64,000 nucleotides of DNA from JAKACA01 sp049510975 (GCA_049510975.1 JBEKYM010000020.1:62001-126000); one strand, 5' to 3'. Shown: positions 16,737 through 25,750, counted from the stretch's first letter. Translations and numbers: made by a program. Notes: generated by a model not told the origin, from the letters alone.

Positions 16737-18370
16737 TGAGCTCGTCCCCGGAGCACAACGGACGGTCCGGCCACAGCGGAGGGCTCGCCGCCGACGCCGG
16801 CAGCCCCGCCACGACGGCGGCCAAGCTCGCCGGGCTGCTCGAGCGCCGGCGGGTGCTCGATCAGCAGGCGGCGGCGTCGGCTGACCGCCAGCACGGCCAC
16901 CACAAGCTGACGGCGCGCGAACGCGTCGAGCGCCTCGTCGACCCTGGCACGTTCCGCGAGCTCGACGCCATGGCGCGCACCGAGTCGACTCCGGGCGACG
17001 ACGGCACCTCCCGTGCCTACGGCGACGGCGTCGTCACCGGTCTGGCGGAGGTGAACGGACGCCAGGTCTGTCTGTTCTCGCAGGACTTCACCGTCTTCGG
17101 CGGGTCGCTCGGGCGGGTCTTCGGGCAAAAGGTCGTGAAGGCGATGGATGTCGCCCTCGAGATCGGCTGCCCGTTCATCGGCATCAACGACTCCGGCGGT
17201 GCGCGCATCCAGGAGGGCGTCACGTCGTTGGCGCTCTACGGGGACATCTTCTACCGCAACGTGCTCGCATCCGGCGTCATCCCGCAGATCTCGATCGTGG
17301 CGGGGCCATGTGCGGGAGGGGCCGTCTACTCGCCGGCGATCACCGACTTCACGGTCATGGTCGATCAGCTCGCTCACATGTTCATCACAGGGCCGGACGT
17401 CATCAAGACCGTGACCGGCGAGGACGTGACCTTCGAAGGGCTCGGCGGAGCGGCCACGCACGCCAGCAAGTCGGGCGTCGCCCACTATGCGGCCCGTGAC
17501 GAGGACGACGCTTTCGACTACGTGCGAGCGATCCTCGGCTACCTGCCTCAGAACCACCTGGCGGATCCCCCTCGGTGGCCGAGCTCGGCCTCTCCGGTGG
17601 CGACGGCCGACGACGAACGGCTGAACACCGTCGTGCCCGACTCGGACATGTCGAGCTACGACATGAACAACGTCATCTCCGCCATCGTCGACGACGGAGA
17701 CTTCCTCGAAGTACATGCCGCCTTCGCCCCGAACATCATCTGCGGGTTCGCACGCGTCGACGGAGCTTCCGTCGGGCTCGTGGCCAACCAGCCTGCCCAC
17801 CTCGCCGGGACGCTCGACATCGACGCGTCGGAGAAGGCTGCCCGTTTCGTGCGCACCTGCGACGCCTTCAACGTGCCGGTCGTGACGCTGGTCGACGTGC
17901 CCGGGTTTCTTCCCGGCATCGATCAGGAATGGCAAGGGATCATCCGGCGGGGCTCCAAGCTCATCTACGCCTACGCCGAGGCGACCGTCCCGAAAGTCAC
18001 CGTGATCACCCGCAAGGCCTACGGCGGCGCCTACGTCGTCATGGGCTCGAAGCACTTGAAGGCCGACGTCAACCTCGCCTGGCCGACGGCCGAGATCGCC
18101 GTCATGGGTGCCGAAGGCGCTGTCAGCGTCGTGCATCACCGAGAGCTCGAAGCTGCGACGGCCGCCGGCACCATCGCGGCCGTGCGCAGCAAGCTCGTCA
18201 AGGAGTATCACGACGTCTACGACAACCCCTACCTCGCCGCGGAGCAGGGCTACATCGACGCCGTCATCCTTCCGTCGGAGACCCGCCTCGAGGTGTCGAA
18301 GGCGCTCGCCGCCCTCTCGAGCAAGCGGCCTCCACTGTCGACCCGCAAGCATGGAAACATCCCGCTCTGA
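16733..18370 (+). CDS. accD: acyl-CoA carboxylase beta subunit (carboxyltransferase)
   Basis: 545 residues. It has the crotonase-like double domain of PccB/AccD5-type subunits: KLTARERVERLVDPGTF and QDFTVFGGSLG in the N-half with the oxyanion GGARIQEGV, and the C-half DVPGFLPGIDQEWQGIIRRG, then RKAYGGAYVVMGS. The biotin-carboxylate is transferred to the acyl-CoA between the halves. The short insert after the N-domain (WPSSASPVATADDE) is as in propionyl-CoA carboxylases. It starts 4 bases inside the alpha gene and its last 20 bases overlap the epsilon gene. Acetyl- or propionyl-CoA are the likely substrates. Confidence 0.93.
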   Translation: MMSSSPEHNGRSGHSGGLAADAGSPATTAAKLAGLLERRRVLDQQAAASADRQHGHHKLTARERVERLVDPGTFRELDAMARTESTPGDDGTSRAYGDGVVTGLAEVNGRQVCLFSQDFTVFGGSLGRVFGQKVVKAMDVALEIGCPFIGINDSGGARIQEGVTSLALYGDIFYRNVLASGVIPQISIVAGPCAGGAVYSPAITDFTVMVDQLAHMFITGPDVIKTVTGEDVTFEGLGGAATHASKSGVAHYAARDEDDAFDYVRAILGYLPQNHLADPPRWPSSASPVATADDERLNTVVPDSDMSSYDMNNVISAIVDDGDFLEVHAAFAPNIICGFARVDGASVGLVANQPAHLAGTLDIDASEKAARFVRTCDAFNVPVVTLVDVPGFLPGIDQEWQGIIRRGSKLIYAYAEATVPKVTVITRKAYGGAYVVMGSKHLKADVNLAWPTAEIAVMGAEGAVSVVHHRELEAATAAGTIAAVRSKLVKEYHDVYDNPYLAAEQGYIDAVILPSETRLEVSKALAALSSKRPPLSTRKHGNIPL

Positions 18371-18632
18371 GGCCGCTCGTGCGGAGGCTTCCCCGCACCC
18401 GAGCGATGCCGGGGCCGACCCGGCGCAGCGGTGGGATGTCAGCGGGCGGCCGACGAGCGGCGAGCTGGCGGCGGTGCTGGCGGTGCTGAGCTCGCTCGCA
18501 CAGGCCGTTGCACCCCGAGGGGCCCTGGCGGGCCCGCCCCGCTCCTCAGCGTGGGTCGGGCGTGATCGGATCGTGGGGCGCAGCCTCGGCCCGGGACCCA
18601 CTTCCCGATGGGGAGATCCCGGCGAGCCCTGA
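18351..18632 (+). CDS. accE: acyl-CoA carboxylase epsilon subunit, overlapping the beta-subunit gene
   Basis: 93 residues from ATG 18351, which lies within the last 20 bases of the beta gene in another frame. The sequence WDVSGRPTSGELAAVLAVLS followed by SSAWVGRDRIVGRSLGP and SRWG matches the small epsilon subunit of actinobacterial acyl-CoA carboxylases (xGxPTxEELAAL....W..R..R..L...PG..W). The first 25 residues are rich in Ala, Ser and Glu. Epsilon subunits bind the beta hexamer and raise its activity. Expression is presumably by coupling to the beta gene. It ends 12 bases before the convergent permease stop. Easily missed because of the overlap. Confidence 0.8.
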   Translation: METSRSEAARAEASPHPSDAGADPAQRWDVSGRPTSGELAAVLAVLSSLAQAVAPRGALAGPPRSSAWVGRDRIVGRSLGPGPTSRWGDPGEP

Positions 18633-18644
18633 GCTGCCCAGCGC

Positions 18645-20303
18645 TCAGCGGTCCCGATTTTCCTGGGCGTCCTCGCTCGCCGACTCACCGTCGACCATCG
18701 GCGCCACAGGGACTGAGGTGTCCTCGGGCACGAGCGTCGGCGTGGCGCTGTTGAGGGTCTCACCGCGGAAGAACGACGGGCTGGCGAAACGCATGTAGGC
18801 CATCGCCACGAGCCCGACGAGGAGCGATGCGAAGAAGACGAGGAAGACACCGCCTACGTCGGAGTGGGGCGGGAAGGGAAGCTGCCAGGATGTGTAGCTC
18901 ACGTTGCTCGAGTAGCTCCAGTCCGTCTTGATGCTCCAGATCATCGCCGCGTACAAGATGACACCCCCAAGCGTCGGCATGATCGCCTTCATCCAGAGAT
19001 CCCGGCGGCTTCGGGTGAGGACCTTGCGGAAGTACCACGTGCAGGCGAAGCCCGTCAGCCCGTAGTAGAAGGCGATCCAGATGCCGATGGCCGTCACCGA
19101 GTCGGCGATGACGTACCCGCCCGAGAGGTAGTTCATGACGGCGTACATGAGAATGGAGATGCCGCCCATCGTGAAGGTCGCCACCGTCGGGGTCAGGTAC
19201 CGCCGGTGCACGTGTCCGAACGAGTCGGGCAGCGCCTTGTAGGTCCCCATCGACAGGGCCGTGCGTGCCGTCGGCAGGATCGTGGTCTGGGCCGAGGCGG
19301 CCGCCGAGCTGAGCACCATCAAGAGCAGCAGGTGGGAGAAGACCTGGCCGACGACGGCGGAGCCGAAGACGGCCGTGCCGAGCACCGAGAGGACGTCGGA
19401 CACGTGAGCCGGGTTCGCGAGCCCGATGCCGGTCGAGCCGACGCCGGCGAAGGACTGCGCCGCCAGCGTCACGATGAAGTAGATGCTGAGCAGCACGACC
19501 GTGGAGATGATGCCGGCGAGGCCGGGAAGACGCTCTTTGTCGGCCGTCTCCTCGTTGATCGACAACGAAGTGTCCCAGCCCCAGTAGATGAACAACATGA
19601 GGATGAGACCGTCGACGAGGTTCGAGAAGGAATGCCCATGGAGCGGGTTGAACCAGCTGAGGCTCGGCGTGAGGTAGCCGTGGGGAGCGTCGCCGGTTGC
19701 CACCCGGAACAGCGCCACGACGGCGAAGACGACGAGCATCACGACCTCGATGGACAACAGGATTCGCTGCACCGTGGCGGAGACCTCGATGCCTCGGAAG
19801 CAGATCCAGGTCATGGCAGCCAGCCAGCTGACTCCAAGCAGCAACACCCAGGCGCTCGTCGGGTTGTTGCCGATCCCGTTGGCGTTCACGAGGAGGAAGC
19901 CGTACTGGCCGGAGACCTGCGCAAGGCTCGCCATCACGAGCACGTCCGAAGCGATGATGCCCCAGCCTCCGAGCCACCCGATCCGGGGCCCAAAGGCTCG
20001 AGTCGACCAGGTGAAGGTCGTGCCGCAGTCCGGGTCGACTTTGTTCAGCTCGCTGTAGCCGATCGAGATGAGGAGCATGGGGATGAAGGCGATGACGGCG
20101 ATGAGCGGCGAGAGGAGCCCCACGGCGAGTGCGATGGCGCCGAGCGTCGCCGCCAGGCTGTAGGCGGGCGCCGTTGAGGCAACGCCGATGACGACACTGG
20201 AAACGAGGCCCAGGGCGCCGGACTTGAGCCCCTTGTCCTTGCGGTCCAGTGTGGTCGGGACGGGGGTAGCGGGCGGGCGGTCGGTCTGCAAGCTCGTCGC
20301 CAT
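18645..20303 (-). CDS. APC-superfamily amino-acid permease
   Basis: 552 residues with 12 predicted membrane segments. The first two helices have SSVVIGVASTAPAYSLAATL, matching the substrate-binding unwound helix of APC transporters, followed by DPDCGTTFTWSTRAFGPRIG and YWGWDTSLSINEETAD. The N-terminal 30 residues are cytoplasmic and rich in Pro/Thr; the C-terminal 45 residues are acidic. ATG 20303 is preceded by AAGGGG, so the frame open further upstream is not coding. It is divergent from the saccharopine-dehydrogenase-like gene, which suggests that the imported amino acid or polyamine feeds that enzyme. Confidence 0.88.
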   Translation of the reverse strand: MATSLQTDRPPATPVPTTLDRKDKGLKSGALGLVSSVVIGVASTAPAYSLAATLGAIALAVGLLSPLIAVIAFIPMLLISIGYSELNKVDPDCGTTFTWSTRAFGPRIGWLGGWGIIASDVLVMASLAQVSGQYGFLLVNANGIGNNPTSAWVLLLGVSWLAAMTWICFRGIEVSATVQRILLSIEVVMLVVFAVVALFRVATGDAPHGYLTPSLSWFNPLHGHSFSNLVDGLILMLFIYWGWDTSLSINEETADKERLPGLAGIISTVVLLSIYFIVTLAAQSFAGVGSTGIGLANPAHVSDVLSVLGTAVFGSAVVGQVFSHLLLLMVLSSAAASAQTTILPTARTALSMGTYKALPDSFGHVHRRYLTPTVATFTMGGISILMYAVMNYLSGGYVIADSVTAIGIWIAFYYGLTGFACTWYFRKVLTRSRRDLWMKAIMPTLGGVILYAAMIWSIKTDWSYSSNVSYTSWQLPFPPHSDVGGVFLVFFASLLVGLVAMAYMRFASPSFFRGETLNSATPTLVPEDTSVPVAPMVDGESASEDAQENRDR

Positions 20304-20420
20304 GTGGGTACCCCTTCCACTAGCAACAGCACATCGTTCCAACCGAAACGTTGCGCCCGAATCGGCAGCAACGGTAGGGACTTTCGGCACTAGTCGTCTG
20401 CGCGTGCCGGCCGCACAATC

Positions 20421-20489
20421 ACCGTGAAACTTGCGGTGAGGCGTCAGCGGTCCGACCGCGGCGAGATCCGACGCAATGGACCGTGAAAC
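20421..20489. promoter_or_regulatory. candidate operator: ACCGTGAAAC repeated in the divergent promoter region
   Basis: The 10-mer ACCGTGAAAC occurs at 20421-20430 and 20480-20489, 59 bases apart and in the same direction, between the divergent permease and dehydrogenase genes. A related ACCGAAACGTTGCG sits nearer the permease (about 20340-20354), sharing the AAAC.TTGCG core with the first repeat. A shared regulator of the uptake/oxidation pair would explain this. Confidence 0.35.
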
Positions 20490-20519
20490 GTGACATCTCG
20501 CCGGGAACGGGAGGCTGTC

Positions 20520-21731
20520 ATGCGTGTGCTCGTTGTCGGTGCAGGCGGCGTCGGGAGCGCTTTTGCTCACATTGCCGCTCGTCGGGGGGTCTTTGAGAAG
20601 GTCGTCATCGCCGACGCGGATCTCGGGCGCGCTGAGCGCGCCGCCCAGTCGGCCGCCGACCACTTCTCGGGCGTCAAGCTGGACGCAGCCGACGAGGCCG
20701 CCGTTGTCCAGCTGCTTCGGGCCGAGAAGATCGACGCCATGTTGAACGCGGTCGATCCGCGATTCGTCATGCCGCTCTACCGGGCTGCCCTCGAAGCCGG
20801 CGTCACCTACGTCGACATGGCCATGTCCCTGTCGCACCCGCACCCGACCGACCCGTACCGCCTCCCGGGCGTGAAGCTCGGCGACGAGCAGTTCGCCCTG
20901 GCTCCGGAGTTCGAGGAGCACGGTCTCCTGGCGCTCGCCGGCATGGGAGTCGAGCCGGGACTCTCCGACATCTTCGCCGGCTACGCCGCCGAGAAGCTGT
21001 TCAAGTCGATCGATGAGGTGGGTGTCCGCGACGGTGCCAACCTCGTCGTCGAGGGTTACGAGTTCTGCCCGACGTTTTCCATCTGGACGACGATCGAGGA
21101 GTGCCTGAACCCGCCGATCATCTGGGAGCAGGAGCGCGGCTGGTACACCACCGAGCCGTTCAGCGAGCCGGAGACCTTCGTGTTCCCGGCAGGAATCGGC
21201 CCGGTCGAGTGCGTCAACGTCGAGCACGAGGAAGTGCTCCTCATCCCCCGCTGGGTCGACTGCAATCGGGTGACGTTCAAGTACGGGCTCGGTGACGAGT
21301 TCATCGGTGTGCTGAAGACCATCCACCTGCTCGGTCTCGACTCGACCGAGCCGGTCGCCGTCGCCGGCGGCCGCGTGTCGCCACGCGACGTCGTCGCCGC
21401 CCGGCTGCCCGACCCGGCAGAGATCGGCCACCTCATGCACGGCCTGACCTGTGCCGGAACTTGGGTGACCGGTGTCGGCCCTGACGACCAGCGCCGCGAG
21501 GTCTACCTGCACCATGTCGTCGACAACGACTGGTGCATGGCGAACTACAACTCGCAGGCAGTCGTCTGGCAGACGGCGATCAACCCCGTCGTGGCGCTCG
21601 AGCTCATCGAGTCCGGCGCCTGGAAGGGCGTTGGCCTACTCGGTCCGGAGGCACTGCCCCCCGAACCGTTCCTCGACTTGCTGAACGACTGCGGGGCTCC
21701 GTGGGCCTGTGAGGAGCGCGTGGCCCACTGA
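20520..21731 (+). CDS. saccharopine dehydrogenase-like oxidoreductase
   Basis: 403 residues from ATG 20520, preceded by GGGAGG. The N-terminal Rossmann motif is VLVVGAGGVGSAFAHIAARRG, with an acidic residue ending strand 2 (VVIADADLGRAERA) as in NAD enzymes. AMLNAVDPRFVMPLYRAALEAGVTYVDMAM is the hallmark of the saccharopine dehydrogenase / lysine 6-dehydrogenase / carboxynorspermidine synthase group, and AGMGVEPGLSDIFAGYAAEKLF is its dimer-domain signature. The reaction is likely oxidation or reductive coupling of an amino acid. The divergent amino-acid permease supports a role in amino-acid or polyamine use. It ends at a repeat-rich hairpin terminator. Confidence 0.85.
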   Translation: MRVLVVGAGGVGSAFAHIAARRGVFEKVVIADADLGRAERAAQSAADHFSGVKLDAADEAAVVQLLRAEKIDAMLNAVDPRFVMPLYRAALEAGVTYVDMAMSLSHPHPTDPYRLPGVKLGDEQFALAPEFEEHGLLALAGMGVEPGLSDIFAGYAAEKLFKSIDEVGVRDGANLVVEGYEFCPTFSIWTTIEECLNPPIIWEQERGWYTTEPFSEPETFVFPAGIGPVECVNVEHEEVLLIPRWVDCNRVTFKYGLGDEFIGVLKTIHLLGLDSTEPVAVAGGRVSPRDVVAARLPDPAEIGHLMHGLTCAGTWVTGVGPDDQRREVYLHHVVDNDWCMANYNSQAVVWQTAINPVVALELIESGAWKGVGLLGPEALPPEPFLDLLNDCGAPWACEERVAH

Positions 21732-21793
21732 ACGGTCCATCTCGTCGGACCACCTGGCCGGGTCGCCTGGGGGCAGGCGATCCGGCCAGATCT

Positions 21794-21878
21794 CGGCGCT
21801 GCCAGATGTCGTCGTCTGGCAGATGTCGTCGTCTGGCAGATGTCGTCGTCTGGCAGATGTCGTCGTCTGGCAGCGCCG
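21794..21878. terminator. bidirectional terminator built from four 17-bp tandem repeats
   Basis: Outer arms CGGCGCTGCCAGA (21794-21806) and TCTGGCAGCGCCG (21866-21878) are a perfect 13-base inverted repeat. Between and overlapping them are four exact copies of AGATGTCGTCGTCTGGC (21804-21871). Each unit can also form a small GCCAGA/TCTGGC hairpin with an 8-base loop. The element lies between convergent genes (dehydrogenase and rhodanese), so it probably stops transcription both ways; the copies look like slippage of one original hairpin. Confidence 0.6.
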
Positions 21879-21905
21879 GCCGTCAGTTGTCCGGCAGACC
21901 GGGTG

Positions 21906-22241
21906 TCAGATCACCGCTCCGGGCGTGCCGGCATCGGTGACGACGGGTCGCGCGTCGGCTGCCCAAGCCTGCATGCCACCGGACAGGTTGACCGCATCGA
22001 AACCCAACCCCGCCAACGCCTCGGTCACGACTCCTGATCGTCCCCCCGAGCGGCAGATCACCACGATCGCTCGGTCACTCGGCAGCTCTGCCAGGCGGGC
22101 AGTGACCGAGTTCATCGGGATGAACACGGCGCCAGGAGCATGTCCCGCCTCCCACTCGTCGGGCTCGCGCACGTCGAGCAAGACGGCACCCGACTCGACG
22201 AGAGCGGCGGCGGCGGCAAGGTCAAGGTCGGCCACGGCCAT
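21906..22241 (-). CDS. single-domain rhodanese
   Basis: 111 residues from ATG 22241. The domain runs the full length: LLDVREPDEWEAGHAPGAV, then the active-site loop CRSGGRSG with catalytic Cys in ICRSGGRS, and GLGFDAVNLSGGMQAWA at the end. Rhodaneses carry sulfur as a persulfide on this Cys, from thiosulfate or a cellular donor to cyanide or a protein acceptor. Its first 20 bases overlap the end of the cyclase-ATPase gene upstream, so both may be on one mRNA. The ORF is open further upstream but that part is the out-of-frame end of the neighbour. Confidence 0.88.
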   Translation of the reverse strand: MAVADLDLAAAAALVESGAVLLDVREPDEWEAGHAPGAVFIPMNSVTARLAELPSDRAIVVICRSGGRSGVVTEALAGLGFDAVNLSGGMQAWAADARPVVTDAGTPGAVI

Positions 22242-25200
22242 CACGGTAGCTGGCCGCCGCGGTGAGCGGGCGAGCACCGAGCGCCACGGTGACCGCCTCC
22301 TCGAGGGAGAGCTGCCGCCCCTCCTGTGCCAGGAGCTCGAAGGTGTCGTCACCGAGCTCTGATCGGAGCCGCTCGACCGTGCCGTCGCGCATCGAGGCCT
22401 CCATGGCCGCCACGGGCTCGCCGCTGCGTTGACGGGCCGCTTCGGCTGCGCCGTAGAGGCGGGCCGCCGTTGCGGGGTCGCCTGCGTGCACGGTCGCCGC
22501 CAGCGCCACGAGGCCGTCGATGGCCACCGGCTTGATCCCGCGGTCGCGCGCCACGGTGACCGCCTCGCTGAACAAGTCGCCGGCGTGCCGGCGGTCGCCG
22601 GCGACGTAGTGGACGAGTCCGAGGTTGAAGGCGCCGTAGGCGAAATTGAACCAGTCGCTCAGGTCGCGTGAGACGGCGACGGCGTCGGTCAGATGCACGC
22701 GGGCTGCGTCGATACGCCCCAAGTTGAGCTCCAGGTACCCGAGGTTGCCCAGATCGGCTGCCGTACTGGCACGGTTGCCGGCGCGGCGGTAGATGTCCAC
22801 CGACTCTTCGAAATGCACGACGGCGGCGGCATAGTCCTCGAGGTGCGTCTCGACGGCGGCGAACGCACCGAGTATCGATGCGAGCAACGCATCGTCGCCA
22901 CATCGGCGGGCGCAGCTGAGCCCTTCTTCGAGCACCAGGAGGGCGGCTTGGGGGTCGCCGAGGCGTACCGTCATGCCGCCAAGGTTGACGAGCGCCAAGG
23001 CGCAGAGCCGGTCGTCGCCCTGCGCCCGGCCGATCTCGAGGGCGGCTTTGGCCCGGGCGCGCCCGGCTCGGTAGTCGCCGACGTCGTCCAGGAGAGCGGC
23101 CATCATCCCGAGGGCAAACCCGCGCTCGATGGTCGGGCCTTGTGCCTCCGGGCGATCGAGGGCGGCGCCGAGGTACATGAGACCCTCGCTGAAATGCCCA
23201 TGCCGGGCCCAGAACCTGGCGAGTGCGGTCGCCAGGCGCAGGCCCGGCAGCGGGTCGTCGTCCTCCAAGCTGTAGGCGAGCGCCGCCCGGAGGTTGTCGT
23301 GCTCGGTTTCGAGTCGCTGCAGCCAGGACTCCTGGTCGGCGCCGCCCAGCTTGGGCACGGCCGCCTCCGCCAGGGCCAGGAAGTGATCGCGGTGAGCGCC
23401 CCGCAGGCGGGACTCCTCGGCTGCACCGCCGTCGGACAGGTGCTCGCCCGCATAGGCGAGCACTGACTCGAGAAGCCGGTACCGGATCGTCCCTCCGCTG
23501 TCGTCGGCTTCGACGAGGCTCTTGTCGACGAGCGTGCCGACATGGTCGACGACTTCGTCGACACTCACGAGGTCGCCGGCGGCGACGCCCTCGGCTGCCT
23601 CCAAGTCGAAGCCCCCCGCGAACACCGACAATTTCGCCAGCACCTCTCGCTCGCCGGCGCTGAGCAGTTCCCAGGACCAGTCGATCAGTGCCCGCAGCGT
23701 CTGCTGGCGAGGCAGTGCCGTCCGAGATCCGCCCGTGAGCAACCGGAAACGCTCGTCGAGACGGGCGTCGAGCTCGTCGAGCGACAGCGCCCGCAGCCGC
23801 GCCGTCGCCAGCTCGATGGCGAGCGGCAGCCCGTCGAGCCGCCGGCAGATCCGAGCCACGACAGCGGCGCTGGCGTCGTCGACCACGAAGCCGTGGCGGT
23901 GCTGAGCAGCACGGTCGGCGAAGAGACGGCCGGACTCGGAGGCCATCACGTCCGACGCCGCCTCGTCCTCCGGGGCGGGCAAGGAGAGCGGTGGGACGCG
24001 GTAGACGACCTCGCCGTCGATCGAGAGCGGCTCGCGACTCGTTGCCAGCAGCCGGACGTTGGCGCACGCACGCAGGACGGCGTTGGCAACGCCGGCAGCT
24101 CCGTCGATCACGTGCTCGCAGTTGTCCAACAGGAGCACGAGCGACCGGTCTCCGATCGCCTCGACGAGCGAGTCGAGGACCGGCCGATGTGGTTCGTCGC
24201 GGACGCGAAGAACGTTGGCCACGGTGCTCGCCACGATCTCGTCGCCGGCCAGCGGTGCGAGCTCGACGAGCCAGGCACCGTCCGGCGAACCCTCCAGCAT
24301 CTCGGCGGCGACCTGCAATCCGAGCCGGGTCTTGCCGGCGCCTCCCGGCCCGGTGAGCGTGACGAGGCGCCCGCCGGCGACGAGCTGCTTCACTTCAGCC
24401 AGCTCCTCGTCGCGGCCGACGAAGCTGGACACCTGTGCCGGAAGGTTGTTCGGGTGGGCGGCACTGCTGAGCGAGCGCAGTGGCGGGAAGTCGTTCTCGG
24501 CTCCCGGCACGCACGCCTGGAACACCTGGATGGGACGGTCGAGATCCTTCAGGCGGTGCTCGCCGAGGTCGAGGAGCCACACGCCGTCCGGCAGGCGGTC
24601 GCCGAGGAGCTCGGCGGTGGCGAGCGAGACGACGGTCTGACCGCCGCTCGCCGTCGCTTGCAAGCCGGCCGCCCGGTTGACGACAGGCCCGAAGTAGTCG
24701 CCGTCGCGCTCGTCGCAAACACCGGTGTGCAAAGCCATGGCCACGCTGAGCGGTGTTGCTGCCGACCACGGCTCGAGGGCGAGCGCCTGCTGCGAGCTGA
24801 GCGCAGCCTGCAGGGCGGCCGATGCCTGCGGGAAGCTGGCACCGTAGCCGTCACCGGCCGCACGGAACACGTAGCCTCCGGCCGCACGGATGGCTGCTTG
24901 CACGATCTCGTCGTGGCGGGCGACTGCGGTGCTCATCTCGGTTGGGTCTGCTTCCCACAGCCGGGCGGCCCCGTCGATGCCGGTGAACAGGAGCGTGATC
25001 TCGCCGGTCGGCACGGTGGCGGCGCCGGCCTGTGTTGGCCGGCGGTCGCTCGGCATCGACGGCGGAGGCAAGTCGTCGGGCAGATCGGGGTGACACAACC
25101 GGAAGACTCGCTCGGGGCGGCTGAGTCCCTTGAGCCGGAACGTGCCGACCTCACGCAGGCTTGCGCCCGATGGAAGGGAGCGGGCAACGAGATCGCGAGT

Positions 25201-25626
25201 CGTCTCGGAGATGAGGATTTGACCGCCATAGGCCAGTCCCCGCACCCGGGCACAGCGGTTGACGGGCTCGCCGAAGTAGTTGCCGTTTCGGAACACGGCT
25301 GCCCCCGTGTGCAGGCCCATCCTGACCGAGAGCCCTTGCGGCCCGCCGCTCCTCGTGGGCACCCCGACATGTTGCAGAAAGCGGCGCTGCAACTCGAGGG
25401 CGCACTCGAGGGCTCGAGGCGCTTCTGCAAAGGCCCCGAAGCGGGCATCGCCCTCGCCCTGATCGGCAGGGATCACGCCCTCATGTTCGGTTGCCACTTC
25501 GGCGAAGGTGCCGTGATGCCACGCCATCAACTCGAGCATCGAGTCCTCGTGGGTCTCCCACAGCGGCGTCGAGCCTTCGACGTCGGTCATGAGGAACGTC
25601 ACCGTTGCCCCCGGGGCGTACTCCAC
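22222..25626 (-). CDS. signalling ATPase with two class III cyclase domains, an NB-ARC/AAA module and TPR repeats
   Basis: About 1134 residues from GTG 25626 (TTG 25635 is an alternative). Cyclase domain 1 (about 8-175) keeps both metal-binding positions, FLMTDVEGST and GEGDARFGAF. Domain 2 (about 205-370) starts LLFTGIDGAARLWE: the first metal Asp is Gly here, while AAGDGYGASF remains, so it is probably inactive alone. An ATPase module follows with Walker A LTGPGGAGKTRL and Walker B SLVLLLDNCEHV, then winged-helix and TPR regions to the C-terminus (LVNLGGMTVRLGDPQAALLV). No LuxR helix-turn-helix is present. Probably a cytoplasmic sensor making cAMP when the ATPase switch is triggered. A one-cyclase paralogue lies at 60408-63089. 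Confidence 0.85.
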   Translation of the reverse strand: MEYAPGATVTFLMTDVEGSTPLWETHEDSMLELMAWHHGTFAEVATEHEGVIPADQGEGDARFGAFAEAPRALECALELQRRFLQHVGVPTRSGGPQGLSVRMGLHTGAAVFRNGNYFGEPVNRCARVRGLAYGGQILISETTRDLVARSLPSGASLREVGTFRLKGLSRPERVFRLCHPDLPDDLPPPSMPSDRRPTQAGAATVPTGEITLLFTGIDGAARLWEADPTEMSTAVARHDEIVQAAIRAAGGYVFRAAGDGYGASFPQASAALQAALSSQQALALEPWSAATPLSVAMALHTGVCDERDGDYFGPVVNRAAGLQATASGGQTVVSLATAELLGDRLPDGVWLLDLGEHRLKDLDRPIQVFQACVPGAENDFPPLRSLSSAAHPNNLPAQVSSFVGRDEELAEVKQLVAGGRLVTLTGPGGAGKTRLGLQVAAEMLEGSPDGAWLVELAPLAGDEIVASTVANVLRVRDEPHRPVLDSLVEAIGDRSLVLLLDNCEHVIDGAAGVANAVLRACANVRLLATSREPLSIDGEVVYRVPPLSLPAPEDEAASDVMASESGRLFADRAAQHRHGFVVDDASAAVVARICRRLDGLPLAIELATARLRALSLDELDARLDERFRLLTGGSRTALPRQQTLRALIDWSWELLSAGEREVLAKLSVFAGGFDLEAAEGVAAGDLVSVDEVVDHVGTLVDKSLVEADDSGGTIRYRLLESVLAYAGEHLSDGGAAEESRLRGAHRDHFLALAEAAVPKLGGADQESWLQRLETEHDNLRAALAYSLEDDDPLPGLRLATALARFWARHGHFSEGLMYLGAALDRPEAQGPTIERGFALGMMAALLDDVGDYRAGRARAKAALEIGRAQGDDRLCALALVNLGGMTVRLGDPQAALLVLEEGLSCARRCGDDALLASILGAFAAVETHLEDYAAAVVHFEESVDIYRRAGNRASTAADLGNLGYLELNLGRIDAARVHLTDAVAVSRDLSDWFNFAYGAFNLGLVHYVAGDRRHAGDLFSEAVTVARDRGIKPVAIDGLVALAATVHAGDPATAARLYGAAEAARQRSGEPVAAMEASMRDGTVERLRSELGDDTFELLAQEGRQLSLEEAVTVALGARPLTAAASYRDGRGRP

Positions 25627-25659
25627 CGCATGCAACGTACCGCTCGCACCCCGGTTGCG

Positions 25660-25730
25660 GTGGCGGGCCGGCTGGCCCGTGGGGCGCTGTGGCGGGCCGG
25701 CTGGCCCGTGGGGCGCTGTGGCGGGCCGGC
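25660..25730. repeat. 29-bp tandem repeat, 2.4 copies, with internal dyad
   Basis: The unit GTGGCGGGCCGGCTGGCCCG plus TGGGGCGCT occurs at 25660-25688 and 25689-25717, then 13 bases of a third copy. Each carries GGGCC-GGCT-GGCCC, a short hairpin. It lies just upstream of the cyclase-ATPase start on the minus strand, and may be a slippage product that affects the spacing of its promoter. Confidence 0.75.
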
Positions 25731-25750
25731 GCCTGCGGGCGGTGGGCCGA

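Noticed and set aside
21804..21871. Tandem repeats as a possible CRISPR array
   Set aside because: 17-bp units directly abutting, with no spacers and no cas genes.
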